20,148 nt of DNA, taken from Clostridiales bacterium. GTDB taxonomy: Bacteria > Bacillota > Clostridia > Oscillospirales > Acutalibacteraceae. Of the stretch, positions 1 to 7,539 are shown in pieces. The DNA lies in contig DXYG01000047.1 of NCBI GenBank assembly GCA_019415925.1, forward strand, positions 1 through 20,148. Direction: 5' to 3'. The first letter of the stretch is position 1. Every line of letters begins with the position of its first letter. The translations under genes and the position numbers were made by a program. The notes under the pieces are model-generated. The model did no database searches. It had not been told where the DNA came from and saw only the letters and a program-made list of their open reading frames with translations.

Positions 1-702
1 CTATTTTACAATCGCATCTCGGGCAATGTAAGCTGCCAAGATGTCCATATTACACGTCAGAATATAAAAATCTGTGCAGGAAATCAGGTTTTCAAAATTC
101 GTCAGCATTTTATCCGCAGTACCTCTGCTGACAAAATGAGCTGTTGAAAAATAGAGCTTTTTTATTATCTCAGGGGTTTTAGCCTTTCTGATTGAGTTGT
201 TCTCCCCTCTTTCGATGAAAACCACTGCGCCAAGCGGAGCTGAAATATTATTTGCTATTCCGCTTCCACCGTCAAAAGGCGTACCGTAGACAATTGCTTT
301 TCCGTCTATAATTCGAACGACAGGCTTATCATCATTAATCATTTTTACATCATTTCCAAAAGCCTTTCGCCAAAGTGCAGTATGCGTAGACTTTCCAACT
401 CCGGAATCTGCCGAAAACAAATAAGCCTTGCCATTATATACAATCGCAGATGAATGAATCAGCATCGCATTATATTTGATTATGCTTTTGCAAAACTTTC
501 CTGAATAAGAAAACTCCTCAGCGGCGCCAATTGTAGTTCCGGCAACCATTCTTTTTAGCGTAGAATTAATATAATCATCGGAAAGCAAGATTGAAATATC
601 GGTTTTCCTTTCACCTGAATATTCAAAAGGCTGAGCAAGATTTTTTAAATTACTGTATTTCGGTTCAAATTCAGTTACAAGGTCAGCTATAAGATATTTC
701 AT
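1..702 (-). CDS. HPr-kinase-like P-loop kinase, candidate peptide-tailoring kinase
   Basis: A 233-aa soluble protein. The start at 702 is chosen because GGAGGT lies 4 bases upstream; an in-frame ATG further up has no such site. Residues 82-92 (LIHSSAIVYNG) lead into a P-loop SADSGVGKST at 97-106, with a Walker B-like INDDKP at 122-127 and GTPFDGGSG at 140-148. This is the layout of the HPr kinase/PEP carboxykinase-like fold. Classical HPr kinase/phosphorylase is longer (about 310 aa) with its own N-terminal domain, which is absent here. Relatives of this short form include kinases of lasso-peptide clusters such as paeninodin. The gene follows the LRR-dockerin gene by 66 bp and the stop codon is the first codon of the window, so downstream partners are out of view. 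Kinase fold is well supported; the substrate is not known. The 52-aa peptide at 1740-1898 is one candidate. Confidence 0.75.
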   Translation of the reverse strand: MKYLIADLVTEFEPKYSNLKNLAQPFEYSGERKTDISILLSDDYINSTLKRMVAGTTIGAAEEFSYSGKFCKSIIKYNAMLIHSSAIVYNGKAYLFSADSGVGKSTHTALWRKAFGNDVKMINDDKPVVRIIDGKAIVYGTPFDGGSGIANNISAPLGAVVFIERGENNSIRKAKTPEIIKKLYFSTAHFVSRGTADKMLTNFENLISCTDFYILTCNMDILAAYIARDAIVK

Positions 703-724
703 CGTACCTCCAAATAATATTTTA

Positions 725-746
725 GGGAACGACAAATATCGTTCCC
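725..746 (-). other. Hairpin between LRR-dockerin gene and kinase gene
   Basis: A perfect 8-bp inverted repeat, GGGAACGA and TCGTTCCC, with a 6-base loop. On the transcribed strand it is followed by TAAAATATTATTT rather than a solid T run. It is therefore at best a weak terminator, or a processing or stabilising hairpin that would lower kinase expression relative to the upstream gene. Confidence 0.45.
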
Positions 747-768
747 CAAAACAAATTACAAAAATCAA

Positions 769-1632
769 TTATGCAAATCCAACAAGAATACGCTGAATCT
801 GAGTTGCGTCAGATACATTAACTGTACCATCACCGTTTACATCAGCAATTGAAAGCTGATAATCGGAGAGAGACTTGATTGATGCAGCGTAAGACTGAAT
901 GAGAGTAGCGTCCCTTATGTCAACTACTCCACTCATATCAACGTCACCGATTTCATATTCGGGAATAACCTCATAATTAATAGAATTCTCTACAGCATAC
1001 TGCTGTGCATAAGAGTCCTTATAAACATAAAGTGTAAGATTAGAACAATTTCTGAACGCATTTGCAGCGATTGAAGTCGTTGCTTTCGGAATTTTTACAG
1101 AAGTAAGCGATGAACAATCAGAAAATGCATAGTCAACAATTGTTGTGATATTGTTTCCTAAGTTTACGTTAGTTAATTTAGGGCAGTTGTAGAAACACGT
1201 TCTTGGAATTGTTGTTAAAGCACTATCAGCTATTGTTACAGAAGTAAGTTCAGAACATTCAGAAAAAGCACCCCATACTAATGTTGTCATAGTATCCGGC
1301 AGATTAACTTCTTTAACTGCAGATTCAGCAAAACTCATAGCAGAAATAGTGTTAAAATTTTTGCCGAAATCTATATATTCAATTTGAGTGTTCTTATAAA
1401 AAGCATTGGGTTCTACAGAACTTACTTTATGGTCAAGCAAAGTATCGGGAATTACAAGTGTATTTGAATCACCTGTATAAGCAGCAATCATAGCTGTTCC
1501 GTCAGAAAGATATTTGAATTTGAAATCATCAATAGAGTAATACGTTTCTGCACCAGCTGTAATGCACGAAAATGCAGAAAAAGCAATTAACAAAGAAATA
1601 AAAGTAAATAAGTATTTTTTAACCATGCTCAT
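769..1632 (-). CDS. Secreted BspA-type leucine-rich repeat protein with C-terminal dockerin
   Basis: A 287-aa exported protein. The start at 1632 (MSMVKKYL) is supported by an AGGAGTG site upstream and a good promoter; an ATG 18 codons earlier overlaps that promoter. Residues 1-28 form a signal peptide. Residues about 50-205 hold LRR_5 (BspA-like) repeats with recurring AF..CS.L..V units, for example around 122-131, 169-178 and 192-199. Residues 227-287 are a type I dockerin with two calcium-binding F-hand repeats, beginning GDVDMSGVVDI and ADVNGDGTVNV, each followed by DAT.IQ. The dockerin would dock the protein onto a cohesin scaffoldin at the cell surface. The LRR part probably mediates protein or surface binding and has no visible catalytic residues. 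It is the first gene of a two-gene unit with the kinase at 1-702. Confidence 0.88.
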   Translation of the reverse strand: MSMVKKYLFTFISLLIAFSAFSCITAGAETYYSIDDFKFKYLSDGTAMIAAYTGDSNTLVIPDTLLDHKVSSVEPNAFYKNTQIEYIDFGKNFNTISAMSFAESAVKEVNLPDTMTTLVWGAFSECSELTSVTIADSALTTIPRTCFYNCPKLTNVNLGNNITTIVDYAFSDCSSLTSVKIPKATTSIAANAFRNCSNLTLYVYKDSYAQQYAVENSINYEVIPEYEIGDVDMSGVVDIRDATLIQSYAASIKSLSDYQLSIADVNGDGTVNVSDATQIQRILVGFA

Positions 1633-1657
1633 AAAAACACTCCTATTGTTTTTAATA

Positions 1658-1686
1658 ATTATAATACAAAATTCAGCAATAATCAA
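1658..1686 (-). promoter_or_regulatory. Sigma-A promoter of the LRR-dockerin gene
   Basis: On the minus strand TTGATT (plus 1681-1686) and TATAAT (plus 1658-1663) are separated by exactly 17 bases. The predicted start point near 1651 gives a leader of about 18 bases ending in the AGGAGTG ribosome binding site. The -35 box lies about 10 bases past the T run of the terminator for the preceding gene. Confidence 0.75.
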
Positions 1687-1696
1687 TATATTATTT

Positions 1697-1730
1697 AAAA
1701 AAACAGCGAACGCCTAAGCATTCGCTGTTT
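1697..1730 (-). terminator. Rho-independent terminator after the 52-aa peptide gene
   Basis: A perfect 10-bp stem, AAACAGCGAA at 1701-1710 against TTCGCTGTTT at 1721-1730, with two further possible G-C pairs in the 10-base loop. On the minus strand it is followed at once by a run of seven T. It lies 10 bases past the peptide stop codon and separates the giant gene/peptide unit from the LRR-dockerin/kinase unit. Confidence 0.88.
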
Positions 1731-1739
1731 ATTCAGTTA

Positions 1740-1898
1740 TTAACCACGATTACCGGGATCGTCCCCGCCGACATCAACAGCGCTTGAAGCGACAATGATA
1801 GTTTCCTCAGTAGGTATCGTGTTTGATTCTACCAAAAGATCTGTCACAAAGTCTATTTTTGTAACATCGAACTCCGGACTAAGGTATTCCTTTTTCAT
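1740..1898 (-). CDS. 52-aa small peptide, candidate RiPP precursor
   Basis: A short gene with a very good ribosome binding site (AAGGAGG, 7 bases before the ATG). It begins MKKEYLSPEFDV and ends VDVGGDDPGNRG. It is acidic and has no signal peptide or membrane segment. Residues 5-10 (YLSPEF) fit the YxxPxL-type motif that Gram-positive lasso-peptide leaders present to the PqqD-like recognition domain. Residues 20-40 are rich in Thr, Ser and Glu, and the C-terminus is Gly/Asp-rich. It starts 34 bp after the 1811-aa gene, is probably co-transcribed with it, and is followed by a strong terminator. An HPr-kinase-like gene lies about 1 kb downstream. I do not see a standard lasso core (Gly1 with Asp/Glu at 7-9 and a long tail), so the peptide class is open. 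It could instead be a small regulatory or uncharacterised protein of the common MKK.Y..P family. Confidence 0.72.
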   Translation of the reverse strand: MKKEYLSPEFDVTKIDFVTDLLVESNTIPTEETIIVASSAVDVGGDDPGNRG

Positions 1899-1932
1899 AG
1901 CATAACCTCCTTTTTGAGCTTAGAAAAACAAG

Positions 1933-4900
1933 TCATTCCTGAGTGTCCTTTGTGACTTCACCGACATTCTTGCTACCAATTTCATAAATATTCATAACCT
2001 TAGGCTTACTGATAACAATCTTTTGTTTAGTATTGTCATTTTCATCAGGATAAATGATGTAGGTGTAAACATTATAAATTGTAGAAAGGTTCTTCGCATT
2101 ATTAACATCTAATCTGAATATGAAATCATATCTGCCAAGTGAAGTTAATGAATCAGTGATATTAGTCAGATCATAAACATTATAATAGTAATCATAAAAA
2201 TCACCTTCTGTAGCACTACTCCATCCTTTTCCAGAAGCACCGGAAGCTAAACCACCGCCGATAGCAAGAAGTGAACTTTCAACATAATATTCGTCAAATG
2301 TTGGAGCTATGAATTTTTCTGGAGTGCCGTCATAAGGTTCAGCCTTAGTATTTCTCTCAAGAGCTATACCAAATTTGATACCGGAATTTTCGGCTTTAAC
2401 CAGATCTTTAAACGAAACTGTAGTATCACTTGTGCCAAACTGAACAAGGAAATCAGCGTAAACATTATCAACTACCTTGCCCTCGTTGTTCGTGTACTTT
2501 TCACGAGTGTAAACAGCATCCTGCAAGTTAGTATAATATTTAGGAACATCAACAGCGTTATAAATTGCCTTGTAATAGCTGTTGAATGTAACTCTGACAT
2601 CTAAAGTGGTATTGTATGAGAAGATTTCACCATCATTCTCATTATAATTACCAGATGCATCAGTAAGATATCTCATCCAATACGAGAATTTCTTAGTTGT
2701 TTCTTCACCATTTATAGTTTCTGTGATAGTTTTAGGAGTTTCAAGACGAATATTGTTATTAAACTCTACCTTATGATAATCAGGACTTAGTTTATTACCT
2801 GCTAATACATAGGTATCAAATTTCTTTAATTCCTGAATTGCTTCAAGTTCAGCATATGAGTCACGCGCAACTACCTTAGACAATCTCCACTCGCAGGAAG
2901 TAAATACTTCATCAATAGGCGGAGCATATTGTGAAACCAGTGTATTATCCGGAATATAATTGTCTTTATTAATCTGATTTACATCCATAGGTACATTATT
3001 TACAACATATTGCTGCCAAGTGCCGTAACGATCCTTATACTTGTATACAAGTGTTGCGTTAATATCGGTCTTATTGAAGTCAGAGAAGAACTTGAAGGTT
3101 TTATTTTTAACCTGAGCGTCACCGGTCTGTTGATACCAGTTCCACTCATTCTCATACAATGTGTATTTAGCCTTTAAAATTCTACCCTTGGCATCTGTTT
3201 GTAAAACTTTCAAACATTTTTCATCATCAAGCGGAGTATTGTAATCATTTCCGTTTACATCTTTTTCAAGCTGGCGGAAAGTAAGGAAGGTATCAGCACC
3301 ATAACGTTCAGCAGTAAGAATGATCTGGTACATATCACCATCAGATATTTTAACATTATCAATTGTATTATTCACATCTGTATATTCCTCAGGAGCAGCA
3401 TAACCATCTTCAGTTTTTCTTTTGATGATAAGTTTAATCGAAGTCTTACCATCACCGCCGCCGGGAATAGGATTTTTCAGAACAGAAGTATAAACATTAT
3501 GAGTAATAGCAATTGTACCTTCATCAACCTCTTTAAATACGGCAAAAACCGTAGAATGGTTACCAAAGATTGTCTCATACGGATTATTTGTAGAAAGCGG
3601 TGTTCCCATTTCATCATAGAAGCCTACGAAGCTGTGTTTACCCACGTTTTCTGCTCTCAAGGTTGCCGTAGTACCCTGATCGATAATGTCATGATCTCTT
3701 ATTTTGTTTACAGTAGCATAACCTACAGTATCTTCATCCTGAGGAACAAGCTTTCCGTCTGCCTTTACTAAAGTACCTTCAGAAGTCATAAGACCGGATT
3801 TAACAGTAATTGTAATCTGCGGAACACTTGTCATATAGTACCACTTACCGTCAACCATATTTGAAGCAGATATATCATCACAGTATGAAACAAGGTAAGG
3901 TAAGCCGATATAGCTTTGAGGGATTAACTCGTAACCGGAATTAAACGTTTCCTTAGTAGGAGAATCTTTAGTGCCCTTGAAATAGGTTAATTTATTAGCT
4001 TCCCCAAGAGAAGCCATATAGGCTGCGTTGGTTATTGATGTGTTATTCGGTGACATAGCACCTTCAATAGTACCGTAGCCGGAAACCTGCTGTGAAATAA
4101 GCTTATTTGTAGTTCCGTCAACAAAATAGTTGTAAACAGCAAATTCCATACCGTAGTCATTAATTGTATCTTTTCTATCCTGAGCACCGTATCTTGCACC
4201 GAAGATTTTTGAATTTTTCTTATCAAGTGCAAGTTTATCATTAAGCGCAGCAAGCTCTTCAGCAACAGTCATAGTTGTATCGGTATATACGTCTGTACGC
4301 TTAATTTCTTTGCCATTTGCGTCAATAATTCTGTTTCCGAAAACGTCAATGTAATATCCTTCAATATCAACATCAAGCTCAAATTGTCCATTTATTTGAG
4401 TTTCTCCAATCACATACTCAGTTCCATTATCATATGTTACAGTACCATTTGACTTATTATCTGTATTAATTTCATTTGCGATACCATCTCTAACACCGGG
4501 CTTAGGTTCAAAGGTGATGTTGTTGTATCCTAATTTCTGGAGCTTTATAAACTCGTTGAAGTCGAAGGTTTTTACACCTTCACCTGCTTTGAATAAAATG
4601 CCGTACAAATTAGACTGAACATAAGCAACATACATATCGGTTCCGTCAGAGCTTTTACCAATATTGAGCATAGTCTGACCCGGGAAACCACCCTCGGGCT
4701 CACGCTCAATATTAACAGGTCTTTCTTCGGTGCCGATATTAACATGATTAACCGCCTTATTCTCTGAACGCCAGGTGTAGTAAGCTGGCTCGTACACAGG
4801 ATTACCACCAGAAGTTAAGAAATGGTCTCCGGGGGTAGCTTTAAGGTAAAGTGCTGTAAATGTAATACCCTTATCCTTAGCATAAGCATCTGAAACTGAG

Positions 4901-7368
4901 AAAACAGGAGTTACAACTGCCGACTTAATATTGCTCGGGAAAGTGTAGTTACATTCATACTTACCATTTCCAAGACCTCTGATTGGTCTTGTCGAGTCTG
5001 AGCTGACAAGTGAGTTAACAACAGAGGTTACACGCTTTGAACCATTATCCAAGGTCATCAAAATTGAATAACCGTAAACCTGATACATATAACCAGTGTA
5101 AGAAAGATTTGTATCATCGGAATATGCGTTTTCAACGGTTTCTGTTGTAAAGGAAACAGTGAGATCGGTAATCTCTTTAGTTATATTTTTATTATTCGAA
5201 TCACCATCAAGGTAAGATGTGCCCAATTCACCTTCTTTAATGCCTTGATTCATTGTTACTGTGTAGCCATCAGCAGGAGTAGGAGGAGGAGTTACACTCA
5301 AGGATTTTGCTACACAAATTTCAGCAGCATTTGTGCCGTTGGCAGGAGAAAATACAATGTAAAACGGATCATTACCTGCACCGTTTGTCTTAAATTGCTG
5401 TTTCCAACTGCTATAAGCATTAACATCAGCGTTTATAGTTTGAAAGCTTGGATGACGTTGTGAGGGATTAGATGTCTGATAATAATAAGTGCCGTCATTT
5501 GATTTGATATTATACAAATACTCATCATTACCATTACCAGTAATCTCAACATAGTAATATGGATCACCATCATTCTCAACATAGGTCATTGTTGTTGCAG
5601 ATAGAGGAGTCTTAACAGTTTCATTAAGATTTGTACTAGTACCTATGTCAGATTTCTGATACTTATAAAGAGTATAACTGCCTGCAGGCTGTGAAGTACT
5701 TGTGAACTTTACGTATACTGTTGTGTCGGAAGTAACATTTAAAATTGTATAACTAGTATTTGTACCTGCATCACTAATTTTAGAATCAGATGTACAATCT
5801 GCGTTGCTATACCAACCCTCAACAGTGTAAGTACTATCAGTTGGAGATGCAGTAAATGTTACAGAACTGCCGGAAGTAACGGTATAATCGGAGAAAATAG
5901 TATTTCCGCCTGATTGAGCCGAAAGACTACCGCCTACACCACAAACATCAAACGTAATTTTCGGGTTAGAAACTTCTATATTGCCTTTACGTTCAACCCA
6001 AACATCAGGACGGTTGTTGGCATCATAAGCGTCACGAACATAAATTCTGTATATACCAGTTTCAGATATTTTAAAAGCTTTACCATTGTAAGTAGGGTGC
6101 GCCTCATAGGCAGTTGCGGGTGTTGAGTTTCCTTTTACCCATACATCTTCATCACCCGTAGTAGTATCGTTCTCTCTGGCTGGTCCGAATGAATTATCGC
6201 CATATTTTATTCTGAAATAACCCTTCGCAGTGTCGGTCAATTCAACATCTAAATAATGTGTTCCGTAAACATCAAATTCATTGCTTACAGAAGAGGTGGC
6301 TTCCCAATCTTCATACGAGGTACCAACAATCGGACCGTTGATTGTATATTTTGCTGTTGTATCAAAGTTAAACCAATACGTACTTGAATTGTTATAAATT
6401 TTGTTTAGATTTAAAGAAAGTGCAATGTCCGCAGATTGGTTACTATTAGTACCATCATTGAACTGTACTTTTGTTGCACCGTCAGGAACAGCAATCTTGT
6501 AAATGCTTTCATTAGTGGCAACAGGAGTCATTTTTGTTCCCGGATGTGTACCACCTACAGGACCATTGTCATTCCAGAAATAAGCATATACACTTGACCA
6601 CTGTTTCTTATTTTTTACGTAAACGTAATTTACTTTTACAAACTTAGCATAAAGAGTTGTATTAGCAGCAACCGAAACAGTGTATTCATTATTAGTTGAA
6701 ACAGCAGTACCTGTACAATCAGCAGTACTATACCAGCCTTTAAACTCATAGTCAGTATTAGCTGTTGCTTTGAAAGTTACAGAGGTTTTATAATCAACTG
6801 TATCATCTGAATCTACAGTGTTCGAAGATGAATCCGTAGCAGTAACACTACCGAAAGAATCCATACCTGTACCCACACCATAGGTTACGGTGTTTTTGTA
6901 GTTTTGCCAAGTACCTTGATAATTTTTATTATCCTTAAGGTACTTGCTAACTACAAAAATCTTTGAATTAGTAATCCAATCTGAACCAGCTTTATTTTTA
7001 AGTTCAATATTTTCAGTTTGTTTAGAATCGTTATTAAAAATAACCTTAACAGTATGCCCTTCTGTATCAACTGTACTAGTATCAAATGTTAAATCATATT
7101 TAAAAACAGTAGCACTGACACTTGTCATTTTTGAACCAGGCCAATTACCAGCCATTTCAGAATTATCTCCATACCAAGCATAAATATTAGGTTTGTTACT
7201 GGAAGAACCCAACTCTGGCATATTAGTACAATCAATATAGACTGTCGCTGTTACATTAGCGGCACTTACGCTTGATATCGTGCCGATGAGCATTGTTGAA
7301 ACAATCATCATTATCGACAGAACGACTGACAACGTTCGCTTACCGACATGAATGAATTTTGTCTTCAT
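1933..7368 (-). CDS. Giant secreted multi-modular starch-binding protein (CBM26-like and InlB-type repeats)
   Basis: An 1811-aa protein starting at 7368 with GGAGGT upstream. Residues 1-37 are a signal peptide ending SSVSAA. Residues about 40-125 form a CBM26-like module (NIYAWYGD, NWPGSKM, VIFNND.KQT) and 247-335 a second (VYAYFWND, HPGTKM, VQFNDGTNSNQSADI). These aromatic and WPG/FNDG..Q signatures are typical of starch-binding CBM26. InlB/Listeria-Bacteroides-type repeats lie at about 160-245 and 468-555 (F.GWYS.ADCT, TT.Y.KF), with weaker copies near 1230-1285 and 1523-1604. Residues 340-460, 563-700 and most of 700-1811 are beta-rich, Tyr/Asn/Asp-rich and not recognised by me. No dockerin, LPxTG, SLH domain or C-terminal membrane anchor is visible; the chain ends in NVGEVTKDTQE. 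Probable role: binding starch or other glycans at the cell surface; no catalytic domain is recognised. It follows the 663-aa dockerin gene. Confidence 0.8.
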   Translation of the reverse strand: MKTKFIHVGKRTLSVVLSIMMIVSTMLIGTISSVSAANVTATVYIDCTNMPELGSSSNKPNIYAWYGDNSEMAGNWPGSKMTSVSATVFKYDLTFDTSTVDTEGHTVKVIFNNDSKQTENIELKNKAGSDWITNSKIFVVSKYLKDNKNYQGTWQNYKNTVTYGVGTGMDSFGSVTATDSSSNTVDSDDTVDYKTSVTFKATANTDYEFKGWYSTADCTGTAVSTNNEYTVSVAANTTLYAKFVKVNYVYVKNKKQWSSVYAYFWNDNGPVGGTHPGTKMTPVATNESIYKIAVPDGATKVQFNDGTNSNQSADIALSLNLNKIYNNSSTYWFNFDTTAKYTINGPIVGTSYEDWEATSSVSNEFDVYGTHYLDVELTDTAKGYFRIKYGDNSFGPARENDTTTGDEDVWVKGNSTPATAYEAHPTYNGKAFKISETGIYRIYVRDAYDANNRPDVWVERKGNIEVSNPKITFDVCGVGGSLSAQSGGNTIFSDYTVTSGSSVTFTASPTDSTYTVEGWYSNADCTSDSKISDAGTNTSYTILNVTSDTTVYVKFTSTSQPAGSYTLYKYQKSDIGTSTNLNETVKTPLSATTMTYVENDGDPYYYVEITGNGNDEYLYNIKSNDGTYYYQTSNPSQRHPSFQTINADVNAYSSWKQQFKTNGAGNDPFYIVFSPANGTNAAEICVAKSLSVTPPPTPADGYTVTMNQGIKEGELGTSYLDGDSNNKNITKEITDLTVSFTTETVENAYSDDTNLSYTGYMYQVYGYSILMTLDNGSKRVTSVVNSLVSSDSTRPIRGLGNGKYECNYTFPSNIKSAVVTPVFSVSDAYAKDKGITFTALYLKATPGDHFLTSGGNPVYEPAYYTWRSENKAVNHVNIGTEERPVNIEREPEGGFPGQTMLNIGKSSDGTDMYVAYVQSNLYGILFKAGEGVKTFDFNEFIKLQKLGYNNITFEPKPGVRDGIANEINTDNKSNGTVTYDNGTEYVIGETQINGQFELDVDIEGYYIDVFGNRIIDANGKEIKRTDVYTDTTMTVAEELAALNDKLALDKKNSKIFGARYGAQDRKDTINDYGMEFAVYNYFVDGTTNKLISQQVSGYGTIEGAMSPNNTSITNAAYMASLGEANKLTYFKGTKDSPTKETFNSGYELIPQSYIGLPYLVSYCDDISASNMVDGKWYYMTSVPQITITVKSGLMTSEGTLVKADGKLVPQDEDTVGYATVNKIRDHDIIDQGTTATLRAENVGKHSFVGFYDEMGTPLSTNNPYETIFGNHSTVFAVFKEVDEGTIAITHNVYTSVLKNPIPGGGDGKTSIKLIIKRKTEDGYAAPEEYTDVNNTIDNVKISDGDMYQIILTAERYGADTFLTFRQLEKDVNGNDYNTPLDDEKCLKVLQTDAKGRILKAKYTLYENEWNWYQQTGDAQVKNKTFKFFSDFNKTDINATLVYKYKDRYGTWQQYVVNNVPMDVNQINKDNYIPDNTLVSQYAPPIDEVFTSCEWRLSKVVARDSYAELEAIQELKKFDTYVLAGNKLSPDYHKVEFNNNIRLETPKTITETINGEETTKKFSYWMRYLTDASGNYNENDGEIFSYNTTLDVRVTFNSYYKAIYNAVDVPKYYTNLQDAVYTREKYTNNEGKVVDNVYADFLVQFGTSDTTVSFKDLVKAENSGIKFGIALERNTKAEPYDGTPEKFIAPTFDEYYVESSLLAIGGGLASGASGKGWSSATEGDFYDYYYNVYDLTNITDSLTSLGRYDFIFRLDVNNAKNLSTIYNVYTYIIYPDENDNTKQKIVISKPKVMNIYEIGSKNVGEVTKDTQE

Positions 7369-7403
7369 ATTTTAACCTCCATATCTTAAAAATTTGAAGA
7401 TAA

Positions 7404-7441
7404 ATGCAAATTGCATAATATATTAAGTATATCGGATATAC
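7404..7441. promoter_or_regulatory. Two short perfect palindromes upstream of the giant gene
   Basis: ATGCAAATTGCAT (7404-7416) and GTATATCGGATATAC (7427-7441) are both perfect palindromes around a single central base, 10 bases apart. They lie 36-73 bases before the start codon. The region is very AT-rich and has no convincing -35 box, so an activator or repressor binding here is plausible. No specific regulator is implied. Confidence 0.35.
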
Positions 7442-7486
7442 ATAATATTTATTTCAGAGTTACTGTGCAGGAATATGTAAATTCCC

Positions 7487-7522
7487 GTTCAGATTCGGGC
7501 GGCAATTCGTCCGAATCTGAAC
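7487..7522 (-). terminator. Long hairpin after the 663-aa dockerin gene
   Basis: A perfect 12-bp stem, GTTCAGATTCGG at 7487-7498 against CCGAATCTGAAC at 7511-7522. It can extend three pairs inward (one G-U) and starts 18 bases past the stop codon. The minus strand after it reads GGGAATTTACAT and lacks a T run. It could be an imperfect terminator or a 3' stabilising hairpin that allows some read-through into the giant gene. Confidence 0.5.
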
Positions 7523-7539
7523 TTTGTTAACTCAATAAT

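Noticed and set aside
1740..1898. Classical lasso-peptide precursor
   Set aside because: The leader motif fits, but no Gly followed by Asp/Glu at position 7-9 with a tail of suitable length can be placed, so only a general RiPP candidate is claimed.
3499..3771. Plus-strand open frame inside the giant gene, and similar ones at 5245-5463, 5914-6126 and 6944-7183
   Set aside because: They are antisense to a long, well-supported coding sequence, have no domains and no convincing ribosome binding site.
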